From positions 432,020-496,019 of the forward strand of contig NZ_FOBG01000003.1 of assembly GCF_900109645.1 (NCBI RefSeq): a stretch of 64,000 nt of DNA, read 5' to 3'. Origin of the DNA: Duganella sp. CF402. Lineage in GTDB: Bacteria > Pseudomonadota > Gammaproteobacteria > Burkholderiales > Burkholderiaceae_D. Position 1 is the first letter of the stretch. Every line of letters begins with the position of its first letter. Shown here one piece after another: positions 34,482 through 42,267 of the stretch. The position numbers were made by a program, and so were the translations under genes. Under the pieces are notes generated by a model. That model saw nothing but the letters and a program-made list of their open reading frames with translations, made no database searches and was not told where the DNA came from.

Positions 34482-36701
34482 TCACTGCTGCGGCTTGGTG
34501 GTGTTATCGGTGGCGGCGCCCGGAATACGGGTCAGCGGCGCAGGCGGCACCGGCGCGGCCACTGGTCCGCCGCTGACCGGCGCACCGTTCTGCAGCTTAG
34601 GCAGCACCGGCTGGCCCAGATCCTGAACCAGCACGCTCTCAGGCGGCTTGATGGCTTCCTGCTGGCCGCGCATGTAGTCGTAACGGTCGGTGGCCAGGCT
34701 GGTGCTCTGCTCCTTGCTGCGGATGACCACAGGGCGCAGGAACACCATCAGGTTGGTCTTCTTGCGGGTGCGCGACTGCGACTTGAACAGATTGCCCAGC
34801 ACCGGAATGTCGCCCAGGCCGCGCACTTTGTCGACGCCATCGCCTTCCGAGTCCTCAATCAGGCCGCCCAGCACGATGATCTGGCCGTCGTCGGCGATCA
34901 CGTTGTTCTCGATCACGCGGTTGTTCAGCGTGATGCCCGATGCAGCGGTCAGGGTCGATTTATCCACGCTCGACGTCTCGTGGTAGATCGCCATCTTGAT
35001 GGTGCCGCCTTCCGAAATTTGCGGGCGCACTTTCAGCGTCAGGCCCACGTCCTTGCGGTCGATGGTCTGGAATGGATTGCTGTTGGTGCCGGAGGAAGTA
35101 GTGTACTGGCCGGTCAGGATAGGCACGTTCTGGCCGACGCGGATGGTGGCCAGTTCGTTATCGAGTGTGACCATGTTCGGCGTCGACAGGATGTTGGCGT
35201 TGCCATCCGATTCCAGCGAGTGCGCCAGCGCGCCCAGTCCCAGCGCGCCGCCGATCTGCTTGAAGACGCCGATCGACAGGCCGTTGTTCGGAATGGTGCT
35301 GCCGTTGTTGGCGTAGATCGACACCAGCGAGCTGTCGGTGCCGCTGGTGGTGAACGATTGCAGGCCGCCGATACGGTAAGTGCTGTTCGAGTTGCCGGTC
35401 GCACCCACCCACTGCACACCGAATTCGGAGGCCTTGTCGGACGTAACTTCCACGATCAGCGATTCGATGTAGACCTGCGCGCGGCGCACGTCCAGCTGGT
35501 CGATCACGGCGCGCAAATTGCGGTACACCGATTCCGGCGCGGTGATGATCAGGGTGTTGGTGCTGGCGTCAGCCTGGATGAAGCCGGCCGAGCCGCCGCC
35601 GCTGTTCTGCTGCTGGTTGTTGCTGGAGCCACTCAGCAGCGGATTGCTTGGGCCGGAGCTGCCGCTGCCGGACATGCTGTTACTGCCGCTGCTGTTACTG
35701 TTGGTATTGCTGCCAAACCCGCCGTTATTGCTGCCGCCTTGCGAGCTGGTGCCGCTGCCGCTGCTCTGCTGCGATACTTCTCCCGACACCACCGCGCGCA
35801 GCGTCTGCGCCAGCTTGGTCGCTTCGGCGTTCTTCAGGTACACCACGTGCACATTGCCCAGTTCCTGCGTCGGCTGATCGAGCTTGGCGATCAGCGACTT
35901 GGCCAGGTTGGAGCGCGCGGCGGACGGCGCGCGCAGGATCAGCGAATTGGTGCGCGGGTCGGCCAGCACGGTGGTCTTGCCCGCGTCGGCCGAGCCGGCG
36001 CCGCCTGCATTGTCCAGCAGCTTGTTCATCATGGTCGCCAGGTCGCTGGCGATGGCGTAGCGCACCGGAATGACGTCCAGATCCGCCACCGCCGGCGCAT
36101 CCAGCGCCGCGACGATCTTGGCCAGGCGCTTGACGTTGTCGGCGTAGTCGGTGACCACCACGCTGTTGTTGCCCGGGTTGGCGTTGATGGTGTTGTTCGG
36201 CGAGATCAAAGGACGCAGCACCGTCACCACATTGGCCGCCGACTCGTAATTCAGGCGGAAGATCTGGCTGACGATCTGATCGCCCTTGGCCTGCGGGCCG
36301 TCGACCTGCGTCGGCCCGGCCTGCAGTTTCGCGTCCGCTTCCGGCACCACCTTGGCGTAGCCGTCGCCGCTAACCACCGCGTAGCCTTGCAGACGCAGCG
36401 CGGAGGTCAACAGGCTGAAGGCCTGCGACTTGGTGACCGGCTTTTCCGACACCACGGTCAGCGTACCTTTCACGCGCGGGTCGATCACGAAGGTGATGTT
36501 GGTGTAGTGGCCCACTGCCTTGATCACCGACTCGATATCGGCGCCGACGAAATTCAGCGCGGCGTCATCTGCGGCGGCGTGCGCCAGTGCAGGCAGCAAC
36601 AGCGCGGCGGTCGGCGCGGCGCTGATCGCGCAGCACAGCATCGCACCTGCGCTCAGGCGGCGCAGCGCAGGAAGGGATTTGCTAACGGACTGTTTTTTCA
36701 T
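34482..36701 (-). CDS. gspD: Type II secretion outer-membrane secretin D
   Basis: 739 residues. Forms the outer-membrane channel. Signal peptide to about residue 42 (ALAHA), then N0 (ALNFVGADIESVIKAVGHYT), N1-N3 ring domains, and the secretin domain with VGLTLKVRPQISEGGTIKM. A long Ser/Gly/Asn-rich insertion (about residues 304-370, for example GSNNGGFGSNTNSNSSGSN) interrupts N3. After the barrel, a Pro-rich tail of about 60 residues is the likely pilotin-binding or periplasmic end. It is preceded by gspN and followed by gspE. Confidence 0.95.
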   Translation of the reverse strand: MKKQSVSKSLPALRRLSAGAMLCCAISAAPTAALLLPALAHAAADDAALNFVGADIESVIKAVGHYTNITFVIDPRVKGTLTVVSEKPVTKSQAFSLLTSALRLQGYAVVSGDGYAKVVPEADAKLQAGPTQVDGPQAKGDQIVSQIFRLNYESAANVVTVLRPLISPNNTINANPGNNSVVVTDYADNVKRLAKIVAALDAPAVADLDVIPVRYAIASDLATMMNKLLDNAGGAGSADAGKTTVLADPRTNSLILRAPSAARSNLAKSLIAKLDQPTQELGNVHVVYLKNAEATKLAQTLRAVVSGEVSQQSSGSGTSSQGGSNNGGFGSNTNSNSSGSNSMSGSGSSGPSNPLLSGSSNNQQQNSGGGSAGFIQADASTNTLIITAPESVYRNLRAVIDQLDVRRAQVYIESLIVEVTSDKASEFGVQWVGATGNSNSTYRIGGLQSFTTSGTDSSLVSIYANNGSTIPNNGLSIGVFKQIGGALGLGALAHSLESDGNANILSTPNMVTLDNELATIRVGQNVPILTGQYTTSSGTNSNPFQTIDRKDVGLTLKVRPQISEGGTIKMAIYHETSSVDKSTLTAASGITLNNRVIENNVIADDGQIIVLGGLIEDSEGDGVDKVRGLGDIPVLGNLFKSQSRTRKKTNLMVFLRPVVIRSKEQSTSLATDRYDYMRGQQEAIKPPESVLVQDLGQPVLPKLQNGAPVSGGPVAAPVPPAPLTRIPGAATDNTTKPQQ

Positions 36702-36715
36702 GGTCGGGCTTTATC

Positions 36716-37489
36716 TCAATGAAACTCTAATGCGATGACATTGCGGTCACTACCTGGCTTGCGCTGGCCCAGCAAATTCAATAGATTGGCCAACGTCTCG
36801 TCGTATCCTTGTGCTGCCTCGGCCTGCCCGGAAAACTGCAGGCGGCCGTTATTCAAACTTCCCTGGCCGCTCAGCAGCAGCGGCCCTTTGACGGAACTGA
36901 GCGTCAACTGCGCCTGCTGGCCGTGCCAGTCCAGCGCCATTGCGTAACTGCCCAGCGGGCGTATGGCCGACAGGCGCGAGGCCATGTCGGTCATCTCCAG
37001 CGTGGTGCGGCCTTCGACGCTGAGCTGGCGATTGGCCAGCACCAGTTCCAGGCCGGTCCACGACAAGCGCATGGTGCCGCTCGGCGCCATCGTGTTCAGC
37101 GGCGCGCCCAAACCGGCCAGGCCTTCAGCCGGCAGCAGCAGCGCCGACGGGCTCAGTTGCCAATGCGACCAGCCGCCACGGAAGGTCACCGGCTGCGCCA
37201 GCGCTTCCGGATTCTCCAGCTGCATATCGACCATGCCGACCAGCGCCAGCGGCGAAATCTTCCAGCTGAAGCGCCCCGGCAGCAGCGGCGTAACCGGGCT
37301 GTTATTGCCCGCCGCGCCGCCGATAAAGGCCGAACCCCGCCACAGCGTACCTTGCGCGTCCCCCAGCGTCAAACGGCCGCCGGTGCGCTGCTCGACAATG
37401 GAACCCAGCCACGCAGCCGGGAAAAACACCGCCAGCGTGAGGACCACGGTCAGCACCACGGTCAGCAACCATAGCACGGCGCGACTCAT
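36716..37489 (-). CDS. gspN: Type II secretion protein N
   Basis: 257 residues. N-terminal membrane anchor (VLWLLTVVLTVVLTLAVFFP, residues 5-24), then the GspN domain with LTLGDAQGTLWRGSAFIGG and LSPSALLLPAEGLAGLGAP. GspN is an optional component present in beta- and some gammaproteobacterial systems. Its start at 37489 overlaps the gspM stop (ATGA). The precise function is not established. Confidence 0.9.
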   Translation of the reverse strand: MSRAVLWLLTVVLTVVLTLAVFFPAAWLGSIVEQRTGGRLTLGDAQGTLWRGSAFIGGAAGNNSPVTPLLPGRFSWKISPLALVGMVDMQLENPEALAQPVTFRGGWSHWQLSPSALLLPAEGLAGLGAPLNTMAPSGTMRLSWTGLELVLANRQLSVEGRTTLEMTDMASRLSAIRPLGSYAMALDWHGQQAQLTLSSVKGPLLLSGQGSLNNGRLQFSGQAEAAQGYDETLANLLNLLGQRKPGSDRNVIALEFH

Positions 37490-37995
37490 CGGGCTCCCTG
37501 GCGCAGCGTCAGGCTGGCGTTGACCACGCCCGGCGCGTCCTGCGCGGTAAAGCTGGCGTCCACCACGGCGATGCGGCTCTCGATGCGGATCGCATCCAGC
37601 CACGCCACCACACCGGCGTACTGCACGCCGGTGAATTGCAGCTTGGCGTATTCGCCGGTGACGTTGAGCGATTGCGGATTCAGGCCGCGCGCCGCCAGGC
37701 TGGTGTTCAGGTTATCGCGCGTCATCGGCGTCGGGGCGATGGTGTTCTGGCTTTGCAGCGCCTGTGCTTCGCGCGCCATCGCCTGCATTTCAGCGGCTTG
37801 CTGGTGCAGCTGCGGCAGCGATTTATGCAGCGCCGCGCGGCCAGTCAGCGCAGGATCGATCAGCAGGCCGTAAAACAGCCCGAGGCCGACCACGATGCCG
37901 CCGATGCGCAGCAGCTTGCGTTCCTGCTCGGTGCGCACTTGCCAGAAGGCGTCGGCGCGCGCGCGCAGTTCTTGAATGGGATTTGGCTTGCTCAT
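37486..37995 (-). CDS. gspM: Type II secretion protein M
   Basis: 169 residues. Single-span inner-membrane partner of GspL (transmembrane segment IGGIVVGLGLFYGLLIDPAL, residues 31-50), followed by a helix rich in Gln and Ala and a ferredoxin-like periplasmic fold (LNPQSLNVTGEYAKLQFTG, VVAWLDAIRIESRIAVVDA). It overlaps gspL and gspN by 4 bp each, giving tight stoichiometric coupling of L, M and N. Confidence 0.92.
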   Translation of the reverse strand: MSKPNPIQELRARADAFWQVRTEQERKLLRIGGIVVGLGLFYGLLIDPALTGRAALHKSLPQLHQQAAEMQAMAREAQALQSQNTIAPTPMTRDNLNTSLAARGLNPQSLNVTGEYAKLQFTGVQYAGVVAWLDAIRIESRIAVVDASFTAQDAPGVVNASLTLRQGAR

Positions 37996-39224
37996 GATTT
38001 TCCTCCGGCGGCCGGCACGATCTTCCAGCTACCCGGCGTCGGCTCCTGCATATCGAGCTTGCGGCCGGCCAGCGCCGAGCGCAGTTGCGCGACCTGCGCC
38101 GCATCCACGGTGTTCGGCTTGACCTTGACCACCAGCGCATGGTCCTTGTATTCCAGCGAGGCGATGATGTCGCGGCGCGGCAGCACGCCGAGCGCTTCGC
38201 CGAAGCCGGCGCCGAGGGTGACGAATTCGTCGCCGCCGGCCTGGCCGTTATTGGCCTGGGCGAGACGGATGTTGCGGCCCATTTGCGCCAGCGGCTCGGT
38301 AATCAGCGGCTCTCTCGGATAGACCGACTTGAAGGTTTGCACCATCGACTGGTTCACGACCTTGGCTTCGCCTTTGAGGCGCAGCCATTCGATATTGATG
38401 CCCGCCACGTTGACCAGCAGCGCCAGCACGGCGATGCGCAACGGCCAGCGCCAGCGCTGCCACGCACGCGACGAGGCGCCACTGGCGCCCAGTGCGGGGA
38501 CCAGGTCGACGCCGGCGCTGCGCGACGATGCCACCCAGTGCTCCCAGCGCTCCTGCTCCAGCGTCAGGTGCGGTACTTCGGCGGCCAGTGGCGAGAACTG
38601 CGCCATTTGCGACTGACTGAGATACAGCGTAACCGGCTGGTCGCCGGCCAGCGCACGCAGCGTCTGCAGCGCGGTTTGCGGCTGCGCCGGCAGCGTCATG
38701 CCCAGGCCTTCGAACTGCGACTGGCGCAGCACCAGATCGAAACCGGCGTCGCCCGGCTGCAGCGCGGCCGAGACGGCGCCCGGCTGGAACGGCAGGCACA
38801 GTTGCGCCGGCACCGCCGACACGGCGTGCGCGCCTTGCGCCAGCAGCGCCTTGACCAGCACTTCCAGCCATGCGCGCTGCACCACGGCCACGGTGCGCAG
38901 GCCTTCGCTGTCTTCAGCGGTGGCGGCCAGCACGCAGTCGGCCGGGTCGCCCAGCACTTGCTCTTCGACCAGCGCCGGCAGCGCGGCCTTGAGTTTGGAG
39001 GCCGACAGCGGCGGCGCTTTCACGCGCAGCAGGGTGACGTCGGCGGCGGCCAGCAGCAGCGTCACGCGGCGCGCGGAGGCCACCATGTCGGACAGGTTGC
39101 CCAGCGGTGCGGCGCCTTGCTGCAGCAGGTTGCCGCCGTCGCCCACCAGCGCGAACGGGCAGCTCTGGGCCGCGCCGCTGTCGACGCTGGCCTTGGCCGG
39201 ATAGCGAATAAATAATGTCGTCAA
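37992..39224 (-). CDS. gspL: Type II secretion protein L
   Basis: 410 residues. Cytoplasmic actin-like domain (residues 1-240), one membrane span (IAVLALLVNVAGINIEWLRL), and a periplasmic ferredoxin-like domain (IIASLEYKDHALVVKVKPNT). It links the ATPase GspE to the platform. The start is a TTG at 39224 (LTTLFIRYPAK); no ATG gives a complete N terminus, and the ribosome-binding site is weak. It overlaps gspM by 4 bp. Confidence 0.92.
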   Translation of the reverse strand: MTTLFIRYPAKASVDSGAAQSCPFALVGDGGNLLQQGAAPLGNLSDMVASARRVTLLLAAADVTLLRVKAPPLSASKLKAALPALVEEQVLGDPADCVLAATAEDSEGLRTVAVVQRAWLEVLVKALLAQGAHAVSAVPAQLCLPFQPGAVSAALQPGDAGFDLVLRQSQFEGLGMTLPAQPQTALQTLRALAGDQPVTLYLSQSQMAQFSPLAAEVPHLTLEQERWEHWVASSRSAGVDLVPALGASGASSRAWQRWRWPLRIAVLALLVNVAGINIEWLRLKGEAKVVNQSMVQTFKSVYPREPLITEPLAQMGRNIRLAQANNGQAGGDEFVTLGAGFGEALGVLPRRDIIASLEYKDHALVVKVKPNTVDAAQVAQLRSALAGRKLDMQEPTPGSWKIVPAAGGKS

Positions 39225-39251
39225 AGGATCTCGCTTTCGTTCATCGCTGTT

Positions 39252-40193
39252 CTAGTATTCCCGTATCCATTTCACTTCGGTGAGTGGCTTGGTTCCCGGC
39301 CGATACAACAAGGCCTGTGTGTCGAGCGTGGCGCGGTCCAGCCTTACCCGGCTATAGGCCAGGAAGTAATCGCTGCGCACATCCCACAAGGCCTTGATCG
39401 GCTTGCCGCTCACCTGCGGCTTCCCGCTGAAATCCCCGATATTGAGATACCACGCCTTTTTGCGCGCACTGACCATCGCCGCTGCATCCGACAGCGACAG
39501 GCCTGGCACCAGCGCCGATAACAGCTCGGCCGGCGCGGTATTCACATTGAGCTTGCTGCCGCCAACCGGCAGTATGATGACATAGTCGCGTAGCTGTTCA
39601 ATGGCTTGCGGCGTAAAGCCGCTCACCGCCAGCAAATCCTCCACCCGCACCAGGCCGATAGGCTGGCTGGTGGTGGTGGCCTGCGCAGTCGGCGTAGCGG
39701 CAGCCGGCGTGGCATTCTTCACCAGCTGCGCCGTGGCTTGCGCCAGGCTGGAATCAAGGCGCAGGTTGGACAGCAGGCGCTCGAACACTTCCACTTCGTC
39801 GGCGTTGGTCTGCTGGCTGCCCGCCAGGTTGGCCAGGTTGAAGCGGCCCTGCGCATCCTCCATGCGGCCGGACAGCGTGGCGTTGAAGTTCTCGCCTTGC
39901 AGGCGCTCGCGCTCCACGTAATCATCCAGCCGCGTTTCTTCCAGCGGCGTGGCCCAGATCCCGTTCAGTTGCGTGTAATTGGGCGAGTCGCTCACGTCCT
40001 GGTTCAGGATCAAGCGGCTCAGGTCCAGGGCGCCGCGCACGATCCAGCGCGTTTGCAGTTGCAGGCGCTGGTTCTCCATCGAGCGCACCTGCACCTGCTG
40101 CTGCCAGAACAGGCTGGCGACGATGGTCACCGCCAGTGTGGTCAGCAACAGCGCCGTCACCACGGCCACGCCTTGTTGCCGCTTCAGCTTCAC
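39252..40193 (-). CDS. gspK: Type II secretion minor pseudopilin K
   Basis: 313 residues. The tip minor pseudopilin. Prepilin-like N terminus KLKRQQGVAVVTALLLTTLA, with the membrane helix extending to about residue 30; position 5 after the cleavage Gly is Val rather than Glu, as is typical for GspK. Two SAM-like helix-hairpin-helix units follow, including VEDLLAVSGFTPQAIEQLRD. The start is a GTG at 40193 that overlaps the gspJ stop (GTGA). Confidence 0.93.
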   Translation of the reverse strand: MKLKRQQGVAVVTALLLTTLAVTIVASLFWQQQVQVRSMENQRLQLQTRWIVRGALDLSRLILNQDVSDSPNYTQLNGIWATPLEETRLDDYVERERLQGENFNATLSGRMEDAQGRFNLANLAGSQQTNADEVEVFERLLSNLRLDSSLAQATAQLVKNATPAAATPTAQATTTSQPIGLVRVEDLLAVSGFTPQAIEQLRDYVIILPVGGSKLNVNTAPAELLSALVPGLSLSDAAAMVSARKKAWYLNIGDFSGKPQVSGKPIKALWDVRSDYFLAYSRVRLDRATLDTQALLYRPGTKPLTEVKWIREY

Positions 40194-40816
40194 AGTGCCC
40201 CCAGCAGGAATGACTTCACCAGCGGGATCTCCTGTCCCTGCTGCGTCAGCGAGACTTCCAGTCCGGTCGGCAGATTGCCGCTGCCGGCGGTCGACACGCC
40301 GGCGGCCGGGCGCCAGCCGGCGGCCGAGCCGCTGACGCTGGGCATCCAGAAGCGCATCGCCATCCCCTGCACGCCCGATTGCAGCGCCACCGCAGCCATG
40401 CTGGAATCGGTATCGCCCAGCGCCGCCTGCCACAGATTGTCGAGCTGCGTCAGCTCACGCGTGGCCAGCGACTCGCGCCGCGTCAACACGCCGTCGACCA
40501 CGCGATAGGACACCACCTGCAAGCGCGTCGGCTGGTTCTCCGCCATCACCAGGCGCACCAGCGTGATGCGGTTGTCTTCCGCCTGCAGGAAGGCGCGGCT
40601 GCGCAGCAACGTAGTGTCGGCGATGTTCTCGCAATCGCTCTGCATCTGCGCGAAAGCCAGTTGCAGGCCGCGCGTCTGGTCCATGCCGGCGGTGAGCGTT
40701 TCACGCGAACGGACGATGCTATCGAGCCCGCGCCAGCCCAGCACCGCGATGATAGCGAGGATGGAAATCGCCAGCAGCAGTTCGATCAGCGTAAAGCCGC
40801 GCGCATGTTTGATCAT
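40190..40816 (-). CDS. gspJ: Type II secretion minor pseudopilin J
   Basis: 208 residues. Class III prepilin signal cleaved at RG|FTLIELLLAISILAIIAV, with Glu5 present. The body (MQSDCENIADTTLLRSRAFL and ITLVRLVMAENQPTRLQVVS) matches GspJ. It joins GspI and GspK in the pilus tip. It overlaps both gspI (upstream) and gspK (downstream) by 4 bp. Confidence 0.94.
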   Translation of the reverse strand: MIKHARGFTLIELLLAISILAIIAVLGWRGLDSIVRSRETLTAGMDQTRGLQLAFAQMQSDCENIADTTLLRSRAFLQAEDNRITLVRLVMAENQPTRLQVVSYRVVDGVLTRRESLATRELTQLDNLWQAALGDTDSSMAAVALQSGVQGMAMRFWMPSVSGSAAGWRPAAGVSTAGSGNLPTGLEVSLTQQGQEIPLVKSFLLGAL

Positions 40817-41196
40817 GAATTCAGCACCAGTTGGACCAGCTTGATGATGCGGCGCTCAGGATGCGCGGCCTCGTACACGCTGACCTCGACCCGGCGGAAG
40901 CGCGGATTCGGGCTGGCGATGACTTCTTCCTCGCACATCAGTTGCAGGTCGCCCTGCGGGCATTCGTAGGTTTGCTTGCCGACCGGCGGAAAGGTCTTGG
41001 ACAGGCGCATTTGCACCAGCCGGTTCTCGGCCGACCAGGTCGACATCATGTTGGCGCGCAGGCCGTCGCTGTTGGAAGTCAGGCTGCCGACCGCGCGCAG
41101 CGATGCGATCAGCGCGGTGGCCACGATCATCAGCGCGACCAGCACTTCCAGCATGGTGAAGCCGCGATTGAATGGTCGTTGAATCGTGCGCCGCAT
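40813..41196 (-). CDS. gspI: Type II secretion minor pseudopilin I
   Basis: 127 residues. Prepilin signal RG|FTMLEVLVALMIVATALI with Glu5, followed by the GspI hallmark SAENRLVQMRL. The ATG at 41196 gives the standard length and lies one bp after the gspH stop. It nucleates the pseudopilus tip with GspJ and GspK. Confidence 0.93.
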   Translation of the reverse strand: MRRTIQRPFNRGFTMLEVLVALMIVATALIASLRAVGSLTSNSDGLRANMMSTWSAENRLVQMRLSKTFPPVGKQTYECPQGDLQLMCEEEVIASPNPRFRRVEVSVYEAAHPERRIIKLVQLVLNS

Positions 41197-41197
41197 C

Positions 41198-41665
41198 TCA
41201 GTCCACCGTAAAGTGGCCGATGCCGTCGGCGCGGATGGCGACGCTGCCGCCATCGCTGGCGGTCATGGTCAGCACAAAGGGTTTGTCGACCGGCTCGCGG
41301 CCGAAGATGATGCGCAGCGTGGGTTCGGGTAACGGCGGCGCCGGGTCCAGCATCAGCGTGACCGGTGCGTTCTTGAATTCGCGCTCGCGCAGCAAGTCGT
41401 CCTGCACCACCTGCTCCCATTGCTTGTTGTCGTTGCGGATCATGAAGCGGTAATTGTCGGCGCTCGCTTCAAACGCGATCTGGCGGTTGCGCACGATGGC
41501 TTCATCGCGCGCCAGTTGCAGCAACAGCGCGATGCGCTTGGCGTCCTGCTGCATGGCCTGCTTCTGGCCCGGCATCGCATTCAGCGACACCAGTCCCAGC
41601 GTGATGCCCAGGATGACCATCACGACCAGCAGTTCAATCAGCGTGAAGCCACGCTCGCCGCGCAT
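41198..41665 (-). CDS. gspH: Type II secretion minor pseudopilin H
   Basis: 155 residues. Prepilin signal RG|FTLIELLVVMVILGITLG, then IALLLQLARDEAIVRNRQIA, typical of GspH/FimT. It lies between gspG and gspI with no gap on the gspI side. It connects the tip complex to the major pseudopilin. Confidence 0.93.
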   Translation of the reverse strand: MRGERGFTLIELLVVMVILGITLGLVSLNAMPGQKQAMQQDAKRIALLLQLARDEAIVRNRQIAFEASADNYRFMIRNDNKQWEQVVQDDLLREREFKNAPVTLMLDPAPPLPEPTLRIIFGREPVDKPFVLTMTASDGGSVAIRADGIGHFTVD

Positions 41666-41688
41666 AATGATGATGGATTGATGATGGA

Positions 41689-42126
41689 TCAGTTATCCCA
41701 GGAGCCAATATCGGCGTCATCGCCGGTGCCGCCTGGCTGGCCGTCGGCGCCGTAGGAGAACACGTCGATCTCGCCCTTGATGCCTGGCGCAAGATACTGG
41801 TACTGGTTGCCCCACGGGTCTTTCGGCATTTTCTCAACGTAACCGCCGGCCTTCCAGCCATTGGCGGCCGGACCGCCGGTCGGCTTCTCGATCAGCGCCT
41901 GCAGGCCTTGCTCGGTGGTCGGATAGCGCTGGTTATCCAGCTTATACAGCTTCAGTGCCTGCATGATGGTCGCGATATCGACCTTGGCGGCGGCTACCTT
42001 GGATTCACCGGTACGGCTAATCAGCTTGGGCACCACCAGCGCGGCCAGCACGCCCATGATGACCACGACCACCATGATTTCGATCAGCGTAAAGCCGCGC
42101 TGGGAACGGGTAGAAAACTTTTTCAT
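41689..42126 (-). CDS. gspG: Type II secretion major pseudopilin G
   Basis: 145 residues. Class III signal QRG|FTLIEIMVVVVIMGVLAAL with Glu5, followed by the GspG signature LYKLDNQRYPTTEQGLQALI, WKAGGYVEKMPKDPWGNQYQ and the calcium-site loop near DVFSYGADGQ. It is first in the operon, as suits the most abundant subunit. A possible -10 TATACT lies about 25 bp upstream. Confidence 0.96.
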   Translation of the reverse strand: MKKFSTRSQRGFTLIEIMVVVVIMGVLAALVVPKLISRTGESKVAAAKVDIATIMQALKLYKLDNQRYPTTEQGLQALIEKPTGGPAANGWKAGGYVEKMPKDPWGNQYQYLAPGIKGEIDVFSYGADGQPGGTGDDADIGSWDN

Positions 42127-42166
42127 ATTTGGTAACGAATAAAAATGAGTGCAGAGTATAAGGCGG

Positions 42167-42198
42167 AATCACGGCCCTTGCGACATTTGGCCGTGATT
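42167..42198. repeat. 10-bp inverted repeat upstream of gspG
   Basis: Perfect arms AATCACGGCC (42167-42176) and GGCCGTGATT (42189-42198) with a 12-nt loop. Read leftward it overlaps the -35 side of the putative gspG promoter (TATACT near 42156-42161). It lacks a T-run, so it looks more like an operator than a terminator for the upstream amidohydrolase. Confidence 0.5.
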
Positions 42199-42267
42199 TA
42201 TCCGCTTTGGCGCTTAAACAGCTCTTAATATGACCGTTTCTTTACATGGACTTACTGACCTTAAGCC

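Noticed and set aside
34980..36722. Rightward 580-codon open frame opposite gspD
   Set aside because: Same antisense effect; gspD on the other strand has signal peptide, secretin motifs and tight operon spacing.
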